Below are positions 54,380 through 63,350 of a stretch of 64,000 bases of DNA, piece by piece (positions within the stretch are counted from its first letter, which is position 1; each line of letters begins with the position of its first letter). The notes beneath the pieces are model-generated. The model did no database searches. It saw only the letters and a list, made by a program, of their open reading frames with translations, and was not told the DNA's origin. Both the position numbers and the translations under genes were made by a program. Origin of the DNA: Edaphobacter modestus (GTDB lineage: Bacteria > Acidobacteriota > Terriglobia > Terriglobales > Acidobacteriaceae). The stretch covers positions 4,898,001 through 4,962,000 of the forward strand of contig NZ_SHKW01000001.1 in assembly GCF_004217555.1 (NCBI RefSeq), written 5' to 3'.

Positions 54380-56278
54380 ATGGACGGGATTTTAGAAAAG
54401 ATCAAATCGCCAGCCGACGTAAAGAAGCTTTCGCCGGTCGAGCTGGAGCAGCTCGCCCACGAGATTCGCGAACGGCTTATCAACGTAGTCGCCAGGACAG
54501 GCGGACACATCGGCCCCAACCTAGGCGTCGTCGAGTTGACCATCGCTCTTCACTACGTCTTCGACACTCCCGTCGACAGCTTCGTCTTCGACGTCAGCCA
54601 TCAGGCTTACGTGCACAAGCTCCTCACCGGCCGCGAGCGCAGCTTTCACACCATTCGCCAGCCTGAAGGACTCAACGGATTCATGCTGCGAACCGAGAGC
54701 GAGCACGACAGCTATGGCGCCGGCCACGCCGGAACCGCTCTCTCCGCCGCGCTCGGAATGGCTGTCGCGCGGGACCTCGCCGGAGGCAGCGAGCACATCG
54801 TCGCCCTGGCCGGAGATGCAGCCTTCACCAACGGAATCTCGTTCGAGGCTCTTAACAACATCGCAGTGCAGACGCGCCGCATGATCGTCGTCCTCAACGA
54901 CAACGACTGGTCCATCGACAAGAACGTAGGCGCCATCGCCGAATACTTCCACAAGATCACCGCGAACAACACCTTCAGCAACCTGCATGACAAGGCCGCA
55001 GGGCTGATTGAAAAGTTCGGTGGCAAGGCCGCCCGCCACGTCGTGCGCAAGGCAGAAGAAGCGGCCAAAGGCCTCATCGGTCCCGGAATGCTCTTCGAAG
55101 AGTTCGGTCTCAGCTACTACGGTCCCATCGACGGCCACAATCTGCCACTGCTCATCGAAACCTTCAAATTTCTCAAGCAGCAGAACAAGCCCGTCGTCCT
55201 TCACGCCATTACCCAGAAGGGACGCGGCTTCCAGCCTGCTCTCGAGAAGCAGAAGAAGTTCCACGGCCTCGGCCCCTACGATCCCGAGTCCGGCGAGACC
55301 AAATCCGCCGGGCAGAAGACCTACTCGGAGATCTTCGCCGAGAGCCTGACCAAGCTGGCCCGGGCGAACGAAAAGGTCGTCGCCATCACCGCCGCGATGC
55401 CCAACGGAACCGCGCTCGACCTCTACCGTCCACATCATCCGTCGCGATACTTCGACGTCGGAATCGCAGAAGAGCACGCGGTCATCTTCGCCGCAGGAAT
55501 GGCGACCAAAGGCTACAAGCCCTTCTGCGCGATCTATTCGACCTTCCTGCAACGAGCCTTCGACCCCATCGTCCACGATGTTTGCCTGCAGAACCTCCCG
55601 GTTGTCTTCTGCATGGATCGCGGCGGTCTGAGTGGAGACGATGGCCCGACGCATCACGGTCTGTTCGATATCAGCTACCTTCGCAGCGTTCCCAACATCA
55701 TCCACATGGTTCCCAAGGATGAGGATGAGCTGCAGGACATGATGTACACCGCGATGCTCCACGAGGGTCCGTCCGCGATCCGTTATCCGCGCGGCACAGG
55801 CCCGGGAGTGGAGGTCAAAGCCCAGCCGGTCGCGCTTGAGATCGGAAAGGCTGAGGTTCTCAACGATCCGGGACGCACCGATGTCGCCATCCTCGGCCTC
55901 GGAGCAATGCTGCCCGAAGCGGTTCGGCTGAAGGAGATGCTTCAGCACGATGGCTTCTCGGCCGCAGTCATCAACCCTCGCTTCGCCAAGCCCATCGATC
56001 GCGACTGCCTCGCGGACTTCGGCTCGCGCGCTGGACTCGTCATCACCCTCGAAGATCACGTACTCGCTGGAGGCTTCGGCTCGGCCGTGATGGAGGTTCT
56101 GAACGAGCTGGACCTGAACGTCCCCGTCGTCCGCATCGGCTGGCCCGATGCCTTCATCGAACACGGCAAGCCAGAAGCCCTGCGTGCGAAGTATGGCATC
56201 ACTGCCGAGGCTGCGCACGAAAAGGCGAAGCCCTATCTGAGTCGCTTGATGGACCGCGTGCTGGCCAGACATTCCTGA
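54380..56278 (+). CDS. dxs: 1-deoxy-D-xylulose-5-phosphate synthase
   Basis: A 632-aa ThDP enzyme that condenses pyruvate and glyceraldehyde 3-phosphate, first step of the MEP isoprenoid pathway. Matches include GGHIGPNLGVVELTIALHYVF, HQAYVHKLLTGR, SYYGPIDGHN, the catalytic glutamate E364 in GIAEEHAVIFAAG, and CMDRGGLSGDDGPTHHG. The ThDP/Mg motif is GDAAFTNG (from G145) in place of the usual GDG. The ATG at 54380 aligns with the short N-terminus of Bacillus Dxs; a TTG six codons upstream behind AGGGA is equally possible. Confidence 0.94.
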   Translation: MDGILEKIKSPADVKKLSPVELEQLAHEIRERLINVVARTGGHIGPNLGVVELTIALHYVFDTPVDSFVFDVSHQAYVHKLLTGRERSFHTIRQPEGLNGFMLRTESEHDSYGAGHAGTALSAALGMAVARDLAGGSEHIVALAGDAAFTNGISFEALNNIAVQTRRMIVVLNDNDWSIDKNVGAIAEYFHKITANNTFSNLHDKAAGLIEKFGGKAARHVVRKAEEAAKGLIGPGMLFEEFGLSYYGPIDGHNLPLLIETFKFLKQQNKPVVLHAITQKGRGFQPALEKQKKFHGLGPYDPESGETKSAGQKTYSEIFAESLTKLARANEKVVAITAAMPNGTALDLYRPHHPSRYFDVGIAEEHAVIFAAGMATKGYKPFCAIYSTFLQRAFDPIVHDVCLQNLPVVFCMDRGGLSGDDGPTHHGLFDISYLRSVPNIIHMVPKDEDELQDMMYTAMLHEGPSAIRYPRGTGPGVEVKAQPVALEIGKAEVLNDPGRTDVAILGLGAMLPEAVRLKEMLQHDGFSAAVINPRFAKPIDRDCLADFGSRAGLVITLEDHVLAGGFGSAVMEVLNELDLNVPVVRIGWPDAFIEHGKPEALRAKYGITAEAAHEKAKPYLSRLMDRVLARHS

Positions 56279-56410
56279 TTACCGTCGGTGCAGCGCAAAA
56301 AACAGCGGCCCCATCGGCGTCTTCCTTATGAAGCAGATAGCAACTGAGCGCTCTCGATTCCCATTGGGACGTTGACATTTGCTCTGGGAGCCCGTCAACT
56401 GGGAATCAGG

Positions 56411-56947
56411 ATGGAGAGCGAACTAACCACCGATCGCAACTGGATGTCGTCGACCTCAAGCAGCGCAGCGGAACAACGGCATCGAGATCGCGGCCTGATG
56501 GCGATCGGCCTCTTCAAACTGGGCAAGGCAGTATTTTTCTTCCTGCTTGGATTCGGCGCCATTCACCTGCTGCACAAGGATCTCGGCGACGAAGTCATGC
56601 GGCTGGCCGCCGCACTCAAATTCGATCCCGAGAGCAAGTTCGTCACCTTGCTTCTGGACAAGGTCGATCTGATCGACGCACATCGGCTCAAGCAGATCAG
56701 CCTGGCTACCTTCGCTTACTCCGCTCTGGCGCTGACAGAAGGCATCGGTTTGATGCTGGAGAAGGTCTGGGCAGAATATCTAACCTTGCTCCTCACCGTC
56801 TCCTTTCTCCCCTGGGAGGTGTTTGAGCTAGGTCAACATCCCAACTGGTTCCGGTTGAGCCTTCTTCTCATCAACCTGGCAGTGCTGGCGTATCTGATCT
56901 GGCTTCTGAAAAGGAAGAAGGTTCAGCCACGCGTTCACGCCTTTTGA
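56411..56947 (+). CDS. DUF2127 membrane protein
   Basis: A 178-aa protein with about four hydrophobic helices: GLMAIGLFKLGKAVFFFLLGFGAIHL at the start, ALALTEGIGLMLEKVWAEYLTLLLT in the middle, and LLLINLAVLAYLIWLLKRKK at the end. This is the DUF2127 outline (GxxaIaxfKlxKal). A histidine-rich patch (HLLHKDLGD) follows the first helix. The function is unknown. The ATG at 56411 is preferred; a TTG at 56372 extends the frame. Confidence 0.8.
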   Translation: MESELTTDRNWMSSTSSSAAEQRHRDRGLMAIGLFKLGKAVFFFLLGFGAIHLLHKDLGDEVMRLAAALKFDPESKFVTLLLDKVDLIDAHRLKQISLATFAYSALALTEGIGLMLEKVWAEYLTLLLTVSFLPWEVFELGQHPNWFRLSLLLINLAVLAYLIWLLKRKKVQPRVHAF

Positions 56948-57318
56948 ACGAACCTGTTGGCTGCCGTGCCCTTAAATAAATCGCGGGAGCGAACTGTCTT
57001 CGCTTTTACTTCGCCTATCAAATGCCCCTTCGGCTCCGCAAGTAACGAACTAGATATGAACCGACTTCGTAAACCCCATATGTAGTAGTTGTCACACTCG
57101 ATAACCCAAGAGGCTGGATTATCCACAGCCCATTGTGGGAATAGCCCCTTTTTCTTTCAATTCCATCCTTTACACCGCCATGCGTCTGGGAGACCATGTG
57201 GACGGAAGTGGTAAAAAGTGGAGTCAAAGGGACTTGTTCAGGCAAGATTTTGAACAAAGTCTACCTCTGCGGCCTTCCCCTTCCATAGCAATGAGTTGGA
57301 ACAGGTATCGAGGTTGTC
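56948..57318. other. Control region of the dcw cluster
   Basis: About 370 bases without a supported gene. It holds the MraZ-box array (57198-57232) and, just downstream, TTGTTCA-N10-TGAACAA (57234-57257), an inverted repeat that could be a second operator or a leader hairpin. Confidence 0.6.
57198..57232 (+). promoter_or_regulatory. Four-unit MraZ-box array upstream of mraZ
   Basis: GTGGA (57198), GTGGT (57208), GTGGA (57218) and AGGGA (57228) repeat with an exact 10-bp period, each pentamer separated by five bases. MraZ is known in E. coli to bind TGGGN direct repeats spaced by five bases upstream of its own gene, so this is very probably its autoregulatory operator. The last unit ends 86 bases before the mraZ ATG. 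Confidence 0.82.
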
Positions 57319-57759
57319 ATGTTTCGGGGAAATCACCCAACCCGCGTGGACGAGAAAGGCCGGCTGAAACTGCCGGCTGAGTTCAAGCGCAGGGTGGATG
57401 AACTGTACGGGCCTCAGTTCTACATCACGAGCAAGGACGGGAAGCGGGCGGAGATTTATCCGCTGAAGGAATGGGAAAAGATCGAGGAGAAGCTGGCCGC
57501 GATTCCTTCCATGAACCCGGCAAGAAAGAAGTTTCTGGACGTAACGAACTATTACGGCCAGATGGCGGAGATGGATGCGCAGGGCCGGCTGTTGATGCCG
57601 CAGATTTTGCGGGAGTCGGCAAGGGTTACCGGAGATGTGGTCGTGCTTGGTTCGCAGACCTTTCTCGAAGTTGTGAACCACGATTCGTTCAAGGCCGAGC
57701 TGGAAGCCCAGCCGATGACCGAGGCGGATCAGATGGCGCTTTCAGAGTTTGGCTTATAG
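57319..57759 (+). CDS. mraZ: Transcriptional regulator MraZ
   Basis: A 146-aa ring-forming regulator with two SpoVT/AbrB domains. It begins MFRGNHPTRVDEKGRLKLPAEFKR, and the second domain has DAQGRLLMPQILRESARV. In E. coli MraZ represses the dcw operon it heads. It lies 45 bases before rsmH, with its operator upstream. Confidence 0.94.
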   Translation: MFRGNHPTRVDEKGRLKLPAEFKRRVDELYGPQFYITSKDGKRAEIYPLKEWEKIEEKLAAIPSMNPARKKFLDVTNYYGQMAEMDAQGRLLMPQILRESARVTGDVVVLGSQTFLEVVNHDSFKAELEAQPMTEADQMALSEFGL

Positions 57760-57804
57760 CAGGTGAAGTTGGCCCCCAGGGGCAGCACAGAGGGCGGGAA
57801 AGAG

Positions 57805-58698
57805 ATGAGGAAACCGCAGCATGTGCCGGTTCTTTTAGACGAGGTAATGGAGTACTTCAATGTGCGGCCCGGCGGCGTCTATGCAGACGCGACGCTGGGG
57901 CTCGCCGGGCACTCCTCGGAGATTGCGAGGAGGCTTGGACCGAAGGGAACGCTGATCGGTTTCGATCGCGATCCTGAGGCGCTGGCGCTGGCGAAGGCGA
58001 GGCTCGACGAGCTTCGCGGGGAGCTTGGTTCCCAGATGCCGGAGATTCGGCTGGTGCCGAAGGCATTCTCCGAGGCGGCCAGCGAGATCGAGCCCGGGAG
58101 CCTGGATGGTTTGCTTGCGGATTTCGGCGTAAGCAGCCTGCAACTGGACGAGGCGCACAGAGGATTCAGTTTTCGGACCGACGGACCCTTGGATATGCGG
58201 ATGGATACGCGCACAGGGGAGACGGCCGAGCAAGTGGTAAATCAGGAAGACGAAAACGAACTCGCCGACCTGATTTACGAATTCGGAGAGGAAAGGAGGT
58301 CGCGGAGAATCGCCAGAGCCATTGTGAGGGCCCGGCCGATTACGACGACAGCGGAACTGGCAAAAGTCGTATCGGCCGCGGCCCCAGCAATGAAAGGCGA
58401 CAAGATTCATCCCGCGACGCGGACCTTTCAGGCGCTTCGAATTCGAGTGAATGACGAGCTGGGAGAGATCAGGACGCTGCTTGAGAGCGCGCCATCTCTG
58501 CTGAAGCCGGGAGGAAGGCTGGTTTTGATCAGCTTCCACTCCCTGGAGGACAGGCTCGTGAAGGACGCATTCCGGGAGGCAGGGCGCAGCGGAGTGTACG
58601 AAGTGTTGACGAAGAAGCCGGTTGTAGCCGGCGAGGAAGAAGAAAGACGCAACCCGCGATCGCGAAGCGCGAAGATGCGGGCGGTAGTGAAGATTTGA
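57805..58698 (+). CDS. rsmH: 16S rRNA (cytosine-1402-N4) methyltransferase
   Basis: A 297-aa SAM enzyme (MraW). Motifs: HVPVLLDEVMEYF at the start, the SAM-binding DATLGLAGHSSEIARRL (usually GGGGHS), DFGVSSLQLDEAHRGFSF, and the C-terminal ISFHSLEDRLVKDAFR. The ATG at 57805 with an upstream GGGCGGGA is preferred to the GTG at 57763. It is the second gene of the dcw cluster. Confidence 0.94.
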   Translation: MRKPQHVPVLLDEVMEYFNVRPGGVYADATLGLAGHSSEIARRLGPKGTLIGFDRDPEALALAKARLDELRGELGSQMPEIRLVPKAFSEAASEIEPGSLDGLLADFGVSSLQLDEAHRGFSFRTDGPLDMRMDTRTGETAEQVVNQEDENELADLIYEFGEERRSRRIARAIVRARPITTTAELAKVVSAAAPAMKGDKIHPATRTFQALRIRVNDELGEIRTLLESAPSLLKPGGRLVLISFHSLEDRLVKDAFREAGRSGVYEVLTKKPVVAGEEEERRNPRSRSAKMRAVVKI

Positions 58699-58879
58699 AT
58701 TGCAGGTTTGGTTCTACGCAGCAGAGCAGGGAGCAGACAAGTGATCGGGCCGGGGTTGTCCCACCGTGCTTTCAGGCGAAAGACAACCAGTAACAAAAAG
58801 TCCCTTCCTCTAAATAACGATCCCGGCCCGGTTTCGTTCTTGAGGATGGCAGAGCAATAAGACGAGTGAGAGGTGCGCG

Positions 58880-59407
58880 ATGGCAGCGTCGGCGATGGCA
58901 GGACAACAGATTGAGATGATGGGTGCAGCAGCGGCAAGGCCGCGGCGTCGCACCGAGTCCGTGGCAGAACGCAATCGTGCGCTGCTTGAGGCGCAGCACA
59001 AGGCGCGCCGTGGGCCGACGCCTGAGGTTTTCTTTGCCAAGCACCTCGATAACACGCGGCTGGTGAAGGCGGACGATCCGGAGCGCCGTCGCGAGATGCG
59101 TCAGTTCGCGGTGGTCATGAGCATGCTGTTCGTGCTGGTGATGGTCTACGTGTGGCAGCACTTTCTCGCCATCGAGATCGGTTATCGCGTCGAGGCCCAG
59201 AAGCAGCAGGTGGAGCAGTTGCGGGAGCAGAATCACCAGCTTCGGCTCAATGAAGCGCAGTTGACCGATCCGGAGAGGATCGACAAGATCGCCAAACAGC
59301 TCGGGCTCGATGCGCCGCAGCCCGGCCAGGTTGTTCGGCCGGATGGAAGCGAAACCAATGCTCCCGTGTGGGCCGAAGCAAACGCTCCCGCGATGGCCCC
59401 TCGATAG
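58880..59407 (+). CDS. ftsL: Cell-division protein FtsL-like
   Basis: A 175-aa bitopic protein. A basic cytoplasmic N-terminus of ~75 residues is followed by one membrane helix (FAVVMSMLFVLVMVYVWQHFLA), a coiled coil (VEAQKQQVEQLREQNHQLRLNEAQL) and DPERIDKIAKQLGLDAP. This is the FtsL layout, with a longer N-terminus than in E. coli. FtsL links FtsB and FtsI at the septum. Position between rsmH and ftsI supports the call. It is preceded by 181 bases with no gene. Confidence 0.85.
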   Translation: MAASAMAGQQIEMMGAAAARPRRRTESVAERNRALLEAQHKARRGPTPEVFFAKHLDNTRLVKADDPERRREMRQFAVVMSMLFVLVMVYVWQHFLAIEIGYRVEAQKQQVEQLREQNHQLRLNEAQLTDPERIDKIAKQLGLDAPQPGQVVRPDGSETNAPVWAEANAPAMAPR

Positions 59408-59463
59408 AGGACCGTATCGACGCGAGACAGTAGCAAGCAGAATTTGAGATTGGAAGATTCGTC

Positions 59464-61827
59464 ATGAACAAGGCGCCACGGCAGACACTGACCGCTCCTA
59501 TCCGGAGGATACGGTTCGTCAACGTGGCGTTGTTTTTTGTCTTTTGGACCGCCGCGATCGGTGTAAGACTCATTTGGTTGCAGGTGGTTCGGCATGGTGA
59601 TTTTGTCGAGCGGGCCGCCCGCCAGCAGCAGCGCACCTTTGAGGTAGCTCCCAGGCGCGGTGTGCTATACGACCGTAACCTCAAAGAACTGGCGATGACG
59701 GTGCTCGTCGACAGCATCTACGCTGTTCCGAACGAGCTGGGTGAGAATCGAGCCTCTACCGCGGACATTCTGGCGAAGATCGTACATAACGAGCACGACA
59801 ACTTCACCTCTGAGCCGCAGATGCTCGCTCGCTTCAACGCATCGCGAAACTTTGCCTGGGTGGCAAGGCGCGTGGATGCCGAGACCGCCACCCGCGTGCG
59901 TGAGCTCAACCTGAAGGGTGTCTATTTTCAGAAGGAGTTCAAGCGCTTCTATCCCAACAACGACCTCGCTGCGCAGGTTCTGGGGTACGTAGGCACGGAC
60001 GATACCGGGCTGGGCGGACTCGAACGACATTTCGACGACGAGATGCACGGAACGCCGGGGCATGTGATGACCGCCGTCGATGCGAAGCGCCACATTCTGG
60101 GCAGCGAAGAAAGCCAGCCGATGCCGGGCGAAAACCTGGTGTTGTCGATCGACGCGAACATTCAGTACATGGCAGAGCGCGCTCTGGACGCGCAGATGGA
60201 GAAGATGAAGGCGGCGCACGGAACGGTGGTTGTGCAGGACCCTCACACAGGACAGATTCTTGCGCTTGCGATTGCGCCACGGTTCAATCCCAACGATCAG
60301 CGGCATATGGATGCCAGTGTCCTGCAGAACCTGGCGGTGAGCGACATCTATGAGCCGGGATCGACGTTCAAGCTGGTGACCTACGCGGCGGCGCTCGATG
60401 CGGCCGGGGTGCAGCCCACCGATATTGTGGACTGCCAGTTCGGCGCGATGACGATGTACGGCCGCACGCTGCATGATGACCACAGCGATCGCTTCGGACG
60501 CGTAACGGTGCAATATGCTCTCGAGCACTCAAGCGACGTGGGCGCCGCGAAGATGGCGTTGAAGCTGGGCAATCAGAAGTTCTATGACTACATTCGCTCC
60601 TTTGGCTTTGGCGATCGCTCGGGGATCGAGCTTCCCAGCGAGACACGCGGCATTCTTCGCAATCCGAAGAAGTGGGGTTCGACCAGCATCCTTTCCATGG
60701 CGATCGGTCAGGAGATCGGCGTAACTCCGGTTCAGCTTGTAACTATGGTGAGCACGATTGCCAATGGTGGCGTCTACATGCCGCCGCACGTTCTGCTGCA
60801 GTCGACCGATCAGGTCAAGGGCGATCCGAGGTTGAGGCCTGTGGCCTTCCGGCCTGCGAACCAGCTTCCGTCTACGCTGCCCGACGGAGCCCATCGCGTG
60901 ATCACGGAGATGACCTCCGCGAAGATGCGGATGATGATGCAGGGAATTGTGACCGAGGGGACGGGTAAAAAAGCCGCGCTCAATGGTTACAGCTCAGCTG
61001 GAAAGACGGGTACGGCGCAGAAGGTCGACCCGGTGACTCACACCTACTCGCATACCAAGCTGGTGGCCAGTTTTGCGGGCTTCGCGCCTGTCAGCAACCC
61101 CGCAATCTCGGTTGCCGTCGTCATCGATACGCCGACAGTAGGAACACGCTACGGCGGCGAGACCAGCGCGCCGGTCTTCGCCGAAGTCGCGCAGGAGGTG
61201 CTTGAGTATCTCGGCGTGCCTCATGATCAGCCGCTAAAGACGAAGAAAGAGCAGCAGACGATGCTCACCGCAAACGATGTCGCCGACGATTCGCTCGAAG
61301 ATAACGGAGCCGATCTCAATCAGATGTTTGCCGACATCAACGATCTTCCCGCCGACGATCCGCTGCGTGCTCAGGCAAACGCGGGCGCGCTACCTGCCTT
61401 TGCGGCGGATGACAAGTCCGCCATTACAGCAAAGGCCGCGGAAGCTCAGGCCGAAAAGAAGTCGCCGGCCGTGGCAGCGAAGGGCAAGGATTCCACTCTT
61501 CTCAACCTGCTTCCAGCGAAGGTTCTTGCCACCTTCCGCTCGAAGAGTGCGCCTTCGCCGGATGCACAGGAGGCCTCGCTTTCGGCTAGTCCCAAAATCA
61601 TGCCGGCGGTACAGATGCGCGGAGATGGCGGTGTTGTCGTGGACGCGAGTCATCGGGTCGCCGTGCCCTCATTCGAAGGAGGGTCCCTGCGCACTGTCGT
61701 AGAACGCGCGGACCAGGCGGGTCTGCGGGTACAGCCGGTTGGCAGCGGGCTCGCGCATGATCAGGCTCCCGCGCCCGGTACGATGGTTCCTGCGGGAACC
61801 GAGATCGTCGTTCGGTTCGCGCGATAG
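59464..61827 (+). CDS. ftsI: Septal peptidoglycan transpeptidase with PASTA domain
   Basis: A 787-aa class B PBP. A membrane anchor (~residues 20-40) is followed by a dimerisation domain with APRRGVLYDRN. In the transpeptidase the active serine is S300 in YEPGSTFKLVTY, with HSSDVG as the SxN motif and K514 in GKTGTAQK. After ~residue 600 comes an Asp/Ala/Lys-rich linker of about 120 residues, then one PASTA domain (~725-787, VAVPSFEGGSLRTVVERADQ). PASTA modules bind peptidoglycan or muropeptides. The PASTA tail is usual in Gram-positives and also seen in several other phyla. Confidence 0.93.
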   Translation: MNKAPRQTLTAPIRRIRFVNVALFFVFWTAAIGVRLIWLQVVRHGDFVERAARQQQRTFEVAPRRGVLYDRNLKELAMTVLVDSIYAVPNELGENRASTADILAKIVHNEHDNFTSEPQMLARFNASRNFAWVARRVDAETATRVRELNLKGVYFQKEFKRFYPNNDLAAQVLGYVGTDDTGLGGLERHFDDEMHGTPGHVMTAVDAKRHILGSEESQPMPGENLVLSIDANIQYMAERALDAQMEKMKAAHGTVVVQDPHTGQILALAIAPRFNPNDQRHMDASVLQNLAVSDIYEPGSTFKLVTYAAALDAAGVQPTDIVDCQFGAMTMYGRTLHDDHSDRFGRVTVQYALEHSSDVGAAKMALKLGNQKFYDYIRSFGFGDRSGIELPSETRGILRNPKKWGSTSILSMAIGQEIGVTPVQLVTMVSTIANGGVYMPPHVLLQSTDQVKGDPRLRPVAFRPANQLPSTLPDGAHRVITEMTSAKMRMMMQGIVTEGTGKKAALNGYSSAGKTGTAQKVDPVTHTYSHTKLVASFAGFAPVSNPAISVAVVIDTPTVGTRYGGETSAPVFAEVAQEVLEYLGVPHDQPLKTKKEQQTMLTANDVADDSLEDNGADLNQMFADINDLPADDPLRAQANAGALPAFAADDKSAITAKAAEAQAEKKSPAVAAKGKDSTLLNLLPAKVLATFRSKSAPSPDAQEASLSASPKIMPAVQMRGDGGVVVDASHRVAVPSFEGGSLRTVVERADQAGLRVQPVGSGLAHDQAPAPGTMVPAGTEIVVRFAR

Positions 61828-61859
61828 TCATCGTCTCTGGACGCTTAGAATCTCTACAT

Positions 61860-63350
61860 ATGGATTGGAACGAGGTGCTTCGGGAGATCGCCGTAATACA
61901 GTCTGCCGAAGGCGAAGTGCCGGTGCGCGGGGTTCAGTACGATTCGCGGCGTGTCGTGAGCGGTGATCTGTTTGTCGCAATGCGCGGCGGCTCCGCGGAC
62001 GGAAATCAATTCATCGACAAAGCCATATCGCAGGGAGCCGTGACGGTGGTGACGGACTCTCCTGAGGCCTATGAGAAGCTTCGTCAAAAGCACGCTGGCA
62101 CAGGTGCTGCGTTGGTCGAGTATGGCCGCCGTGCACTCGCTGAGGCCAGTGCTGCGATCTTCGGGCACCCGCAGCGACATCTTGCTTTGAGCGCAGTGAC
62201 TGGAACCAACGGCAAGACCACGACGGCATTCCTGTTGGAAGCGATGTTGAAGAGCGTGGGTCGCAGCTGCGTTCTGATTGGAACCATCGAGACGCATATC
62301 GCCGGCGAAGTGCGGGAGTCTCCCCACACGACGCCGGAGTCACGCGATGTGCTCGAGCTGTTTTCTGAAGGCGCGAAAGCAGGCGCGACCGAGGCGGTGA
62401 TGGAGATGTCGAGCCATGCGCTCGAGCAGGAGCGTGTCTGGGGTCTTCCCGTCGATGTTGCGATCTTTACCAATCTCACGCAGGATCACCTCGACTTCCA
62501 CGGAACGATGGAACGGTATTTTGCCGCGAAGACACGCTTGTTTGAGGGCGTGGGCGCGCCGCCTCCGCGAGTAGCCGTGGTCAACGTCGACGATCCTTAC
62601 GGACAGAGAATCGCTGAAAGAATCGAGCGATCCCAGCTGGTGCGCTATGGACTTGACGTTGCGGCGGACTTCTTTGCGGAGGAGATCAGGATGCGTGCAG
62701 GCGAGACTCGTTTGCGCATGAGAACTCCTCATGGCGCTGTGGAAGTGAGGTCTCCTCTCACCGGTCGCGTGAACATCTACAACCTGCTGGCGGCGTCTGC
62801 GGCCGCGTGGGCGCGTGGCCTTACTTTGGATCAGATTGCTCAGGCCGCAGAGACGGGCGCCCAAGTGCCGGGGCGGTTCGAGGTGGTTCCGACCGATACC
62901 GGTGTGACGGTTGTGGTGGACTATGCCCATACCGACGATGCCTTGCGGAACCTCATCGTGCTGGCTCGCGAGCTGGTAAAAGAGCACAGTGGTCGCGTGA
63001 TTACATTGTTTGGCTGCGGAGGCGATCGCGATCGAACCAAGCGTCCGCGCATGGGTCGGGCGGCGGGCGAGGGAAGCGATCTGGTAGTGCTCACGAGTGA
63101 CAACCCGCGTAGCGAAGAGCCGGGAGCGATCGTTGCCGAGGCTCTTGTGGGCTTGCGGGAGACAGGGACGGAGTCCATCGTGGAAGAAGATCGTGCAGCG
63201 GCCATTGAGATTGCGATCCGATCCGCAGATAAGGGAGACATCGTTCTGATCGCAGGAAAGGGGCACGAAAAGATGCAGATTCTGCGAAGCGGCGCCGTGC
63301 CCTTCGATGACTCTGCTGTTGCAGCGCGTGTCTTGAGAGGAGAGAGATGA
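61860..63350 (+). CDS. murE: UDP-MurNAc-tripeptide synthetase, diaminopimelate type
   Basis: A 496-aa Mur ligase that adds meso-diaminopimelate to UDP-MurNAc-L-Ala-D-Glu. The ATP loop is VTGTNGKTTTAFL with K119; MEMSSHALEQERV and FTNLTQDHLDFHGTMERYF are typical. The substrate-specificity motif is DNPRSEEP, the DNPR form that selects mDAP. Its TGA overlaps the murF ATG (ATGA), so the two are coupled. Confidence 0.95.
   Translation: MDWNEVLREIAVIQSAEGEVPVRGVQYDSRRVVSGDLFVAMRGGSADGNQFIDKAISQGAVTVVTDSPEAYEKLRQKHAGTGAALVEYGRRALAEASAAIFGHPQRHLALSAVTGTNGKTTTAFLLEAMLKSVGRSCVLIGTIETHIAGEVRESPHTTPESRDVLELFSEGAKAGATEAVMEMSSHALEQERVWGLPVDVAIFTNLTQDHLDFHGTMERYFAAKTRLFEGVGAPPPRVAVVNVDDPYGQRIAERIERSQLVRYGLDVAADFFAEEIRMRAGETRLRMRTPHGAVEVRSPLTGRVNIYNLLAASAAAWARGLTLDQIAQAAETGAQVPGRFEVVPTDTGVTVVVDYAHTDDALRNLIVLARELVKEHSGRVITLFGCGGDRDRTKRPRMGRAAGEGSDLVVLTSDNPRSEEPGAIVAEALVGLRETGTESIVEEDRAAAIEIAIRSADKGDIVLIAGKGHEKMQILRSGAVPFDDSAVAARVLRGER

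Noticed and set aside
54521..56272. 583-codon frame opposite dxs
   Set aside because: Antisense shadow of dxs; no recognisable motif.
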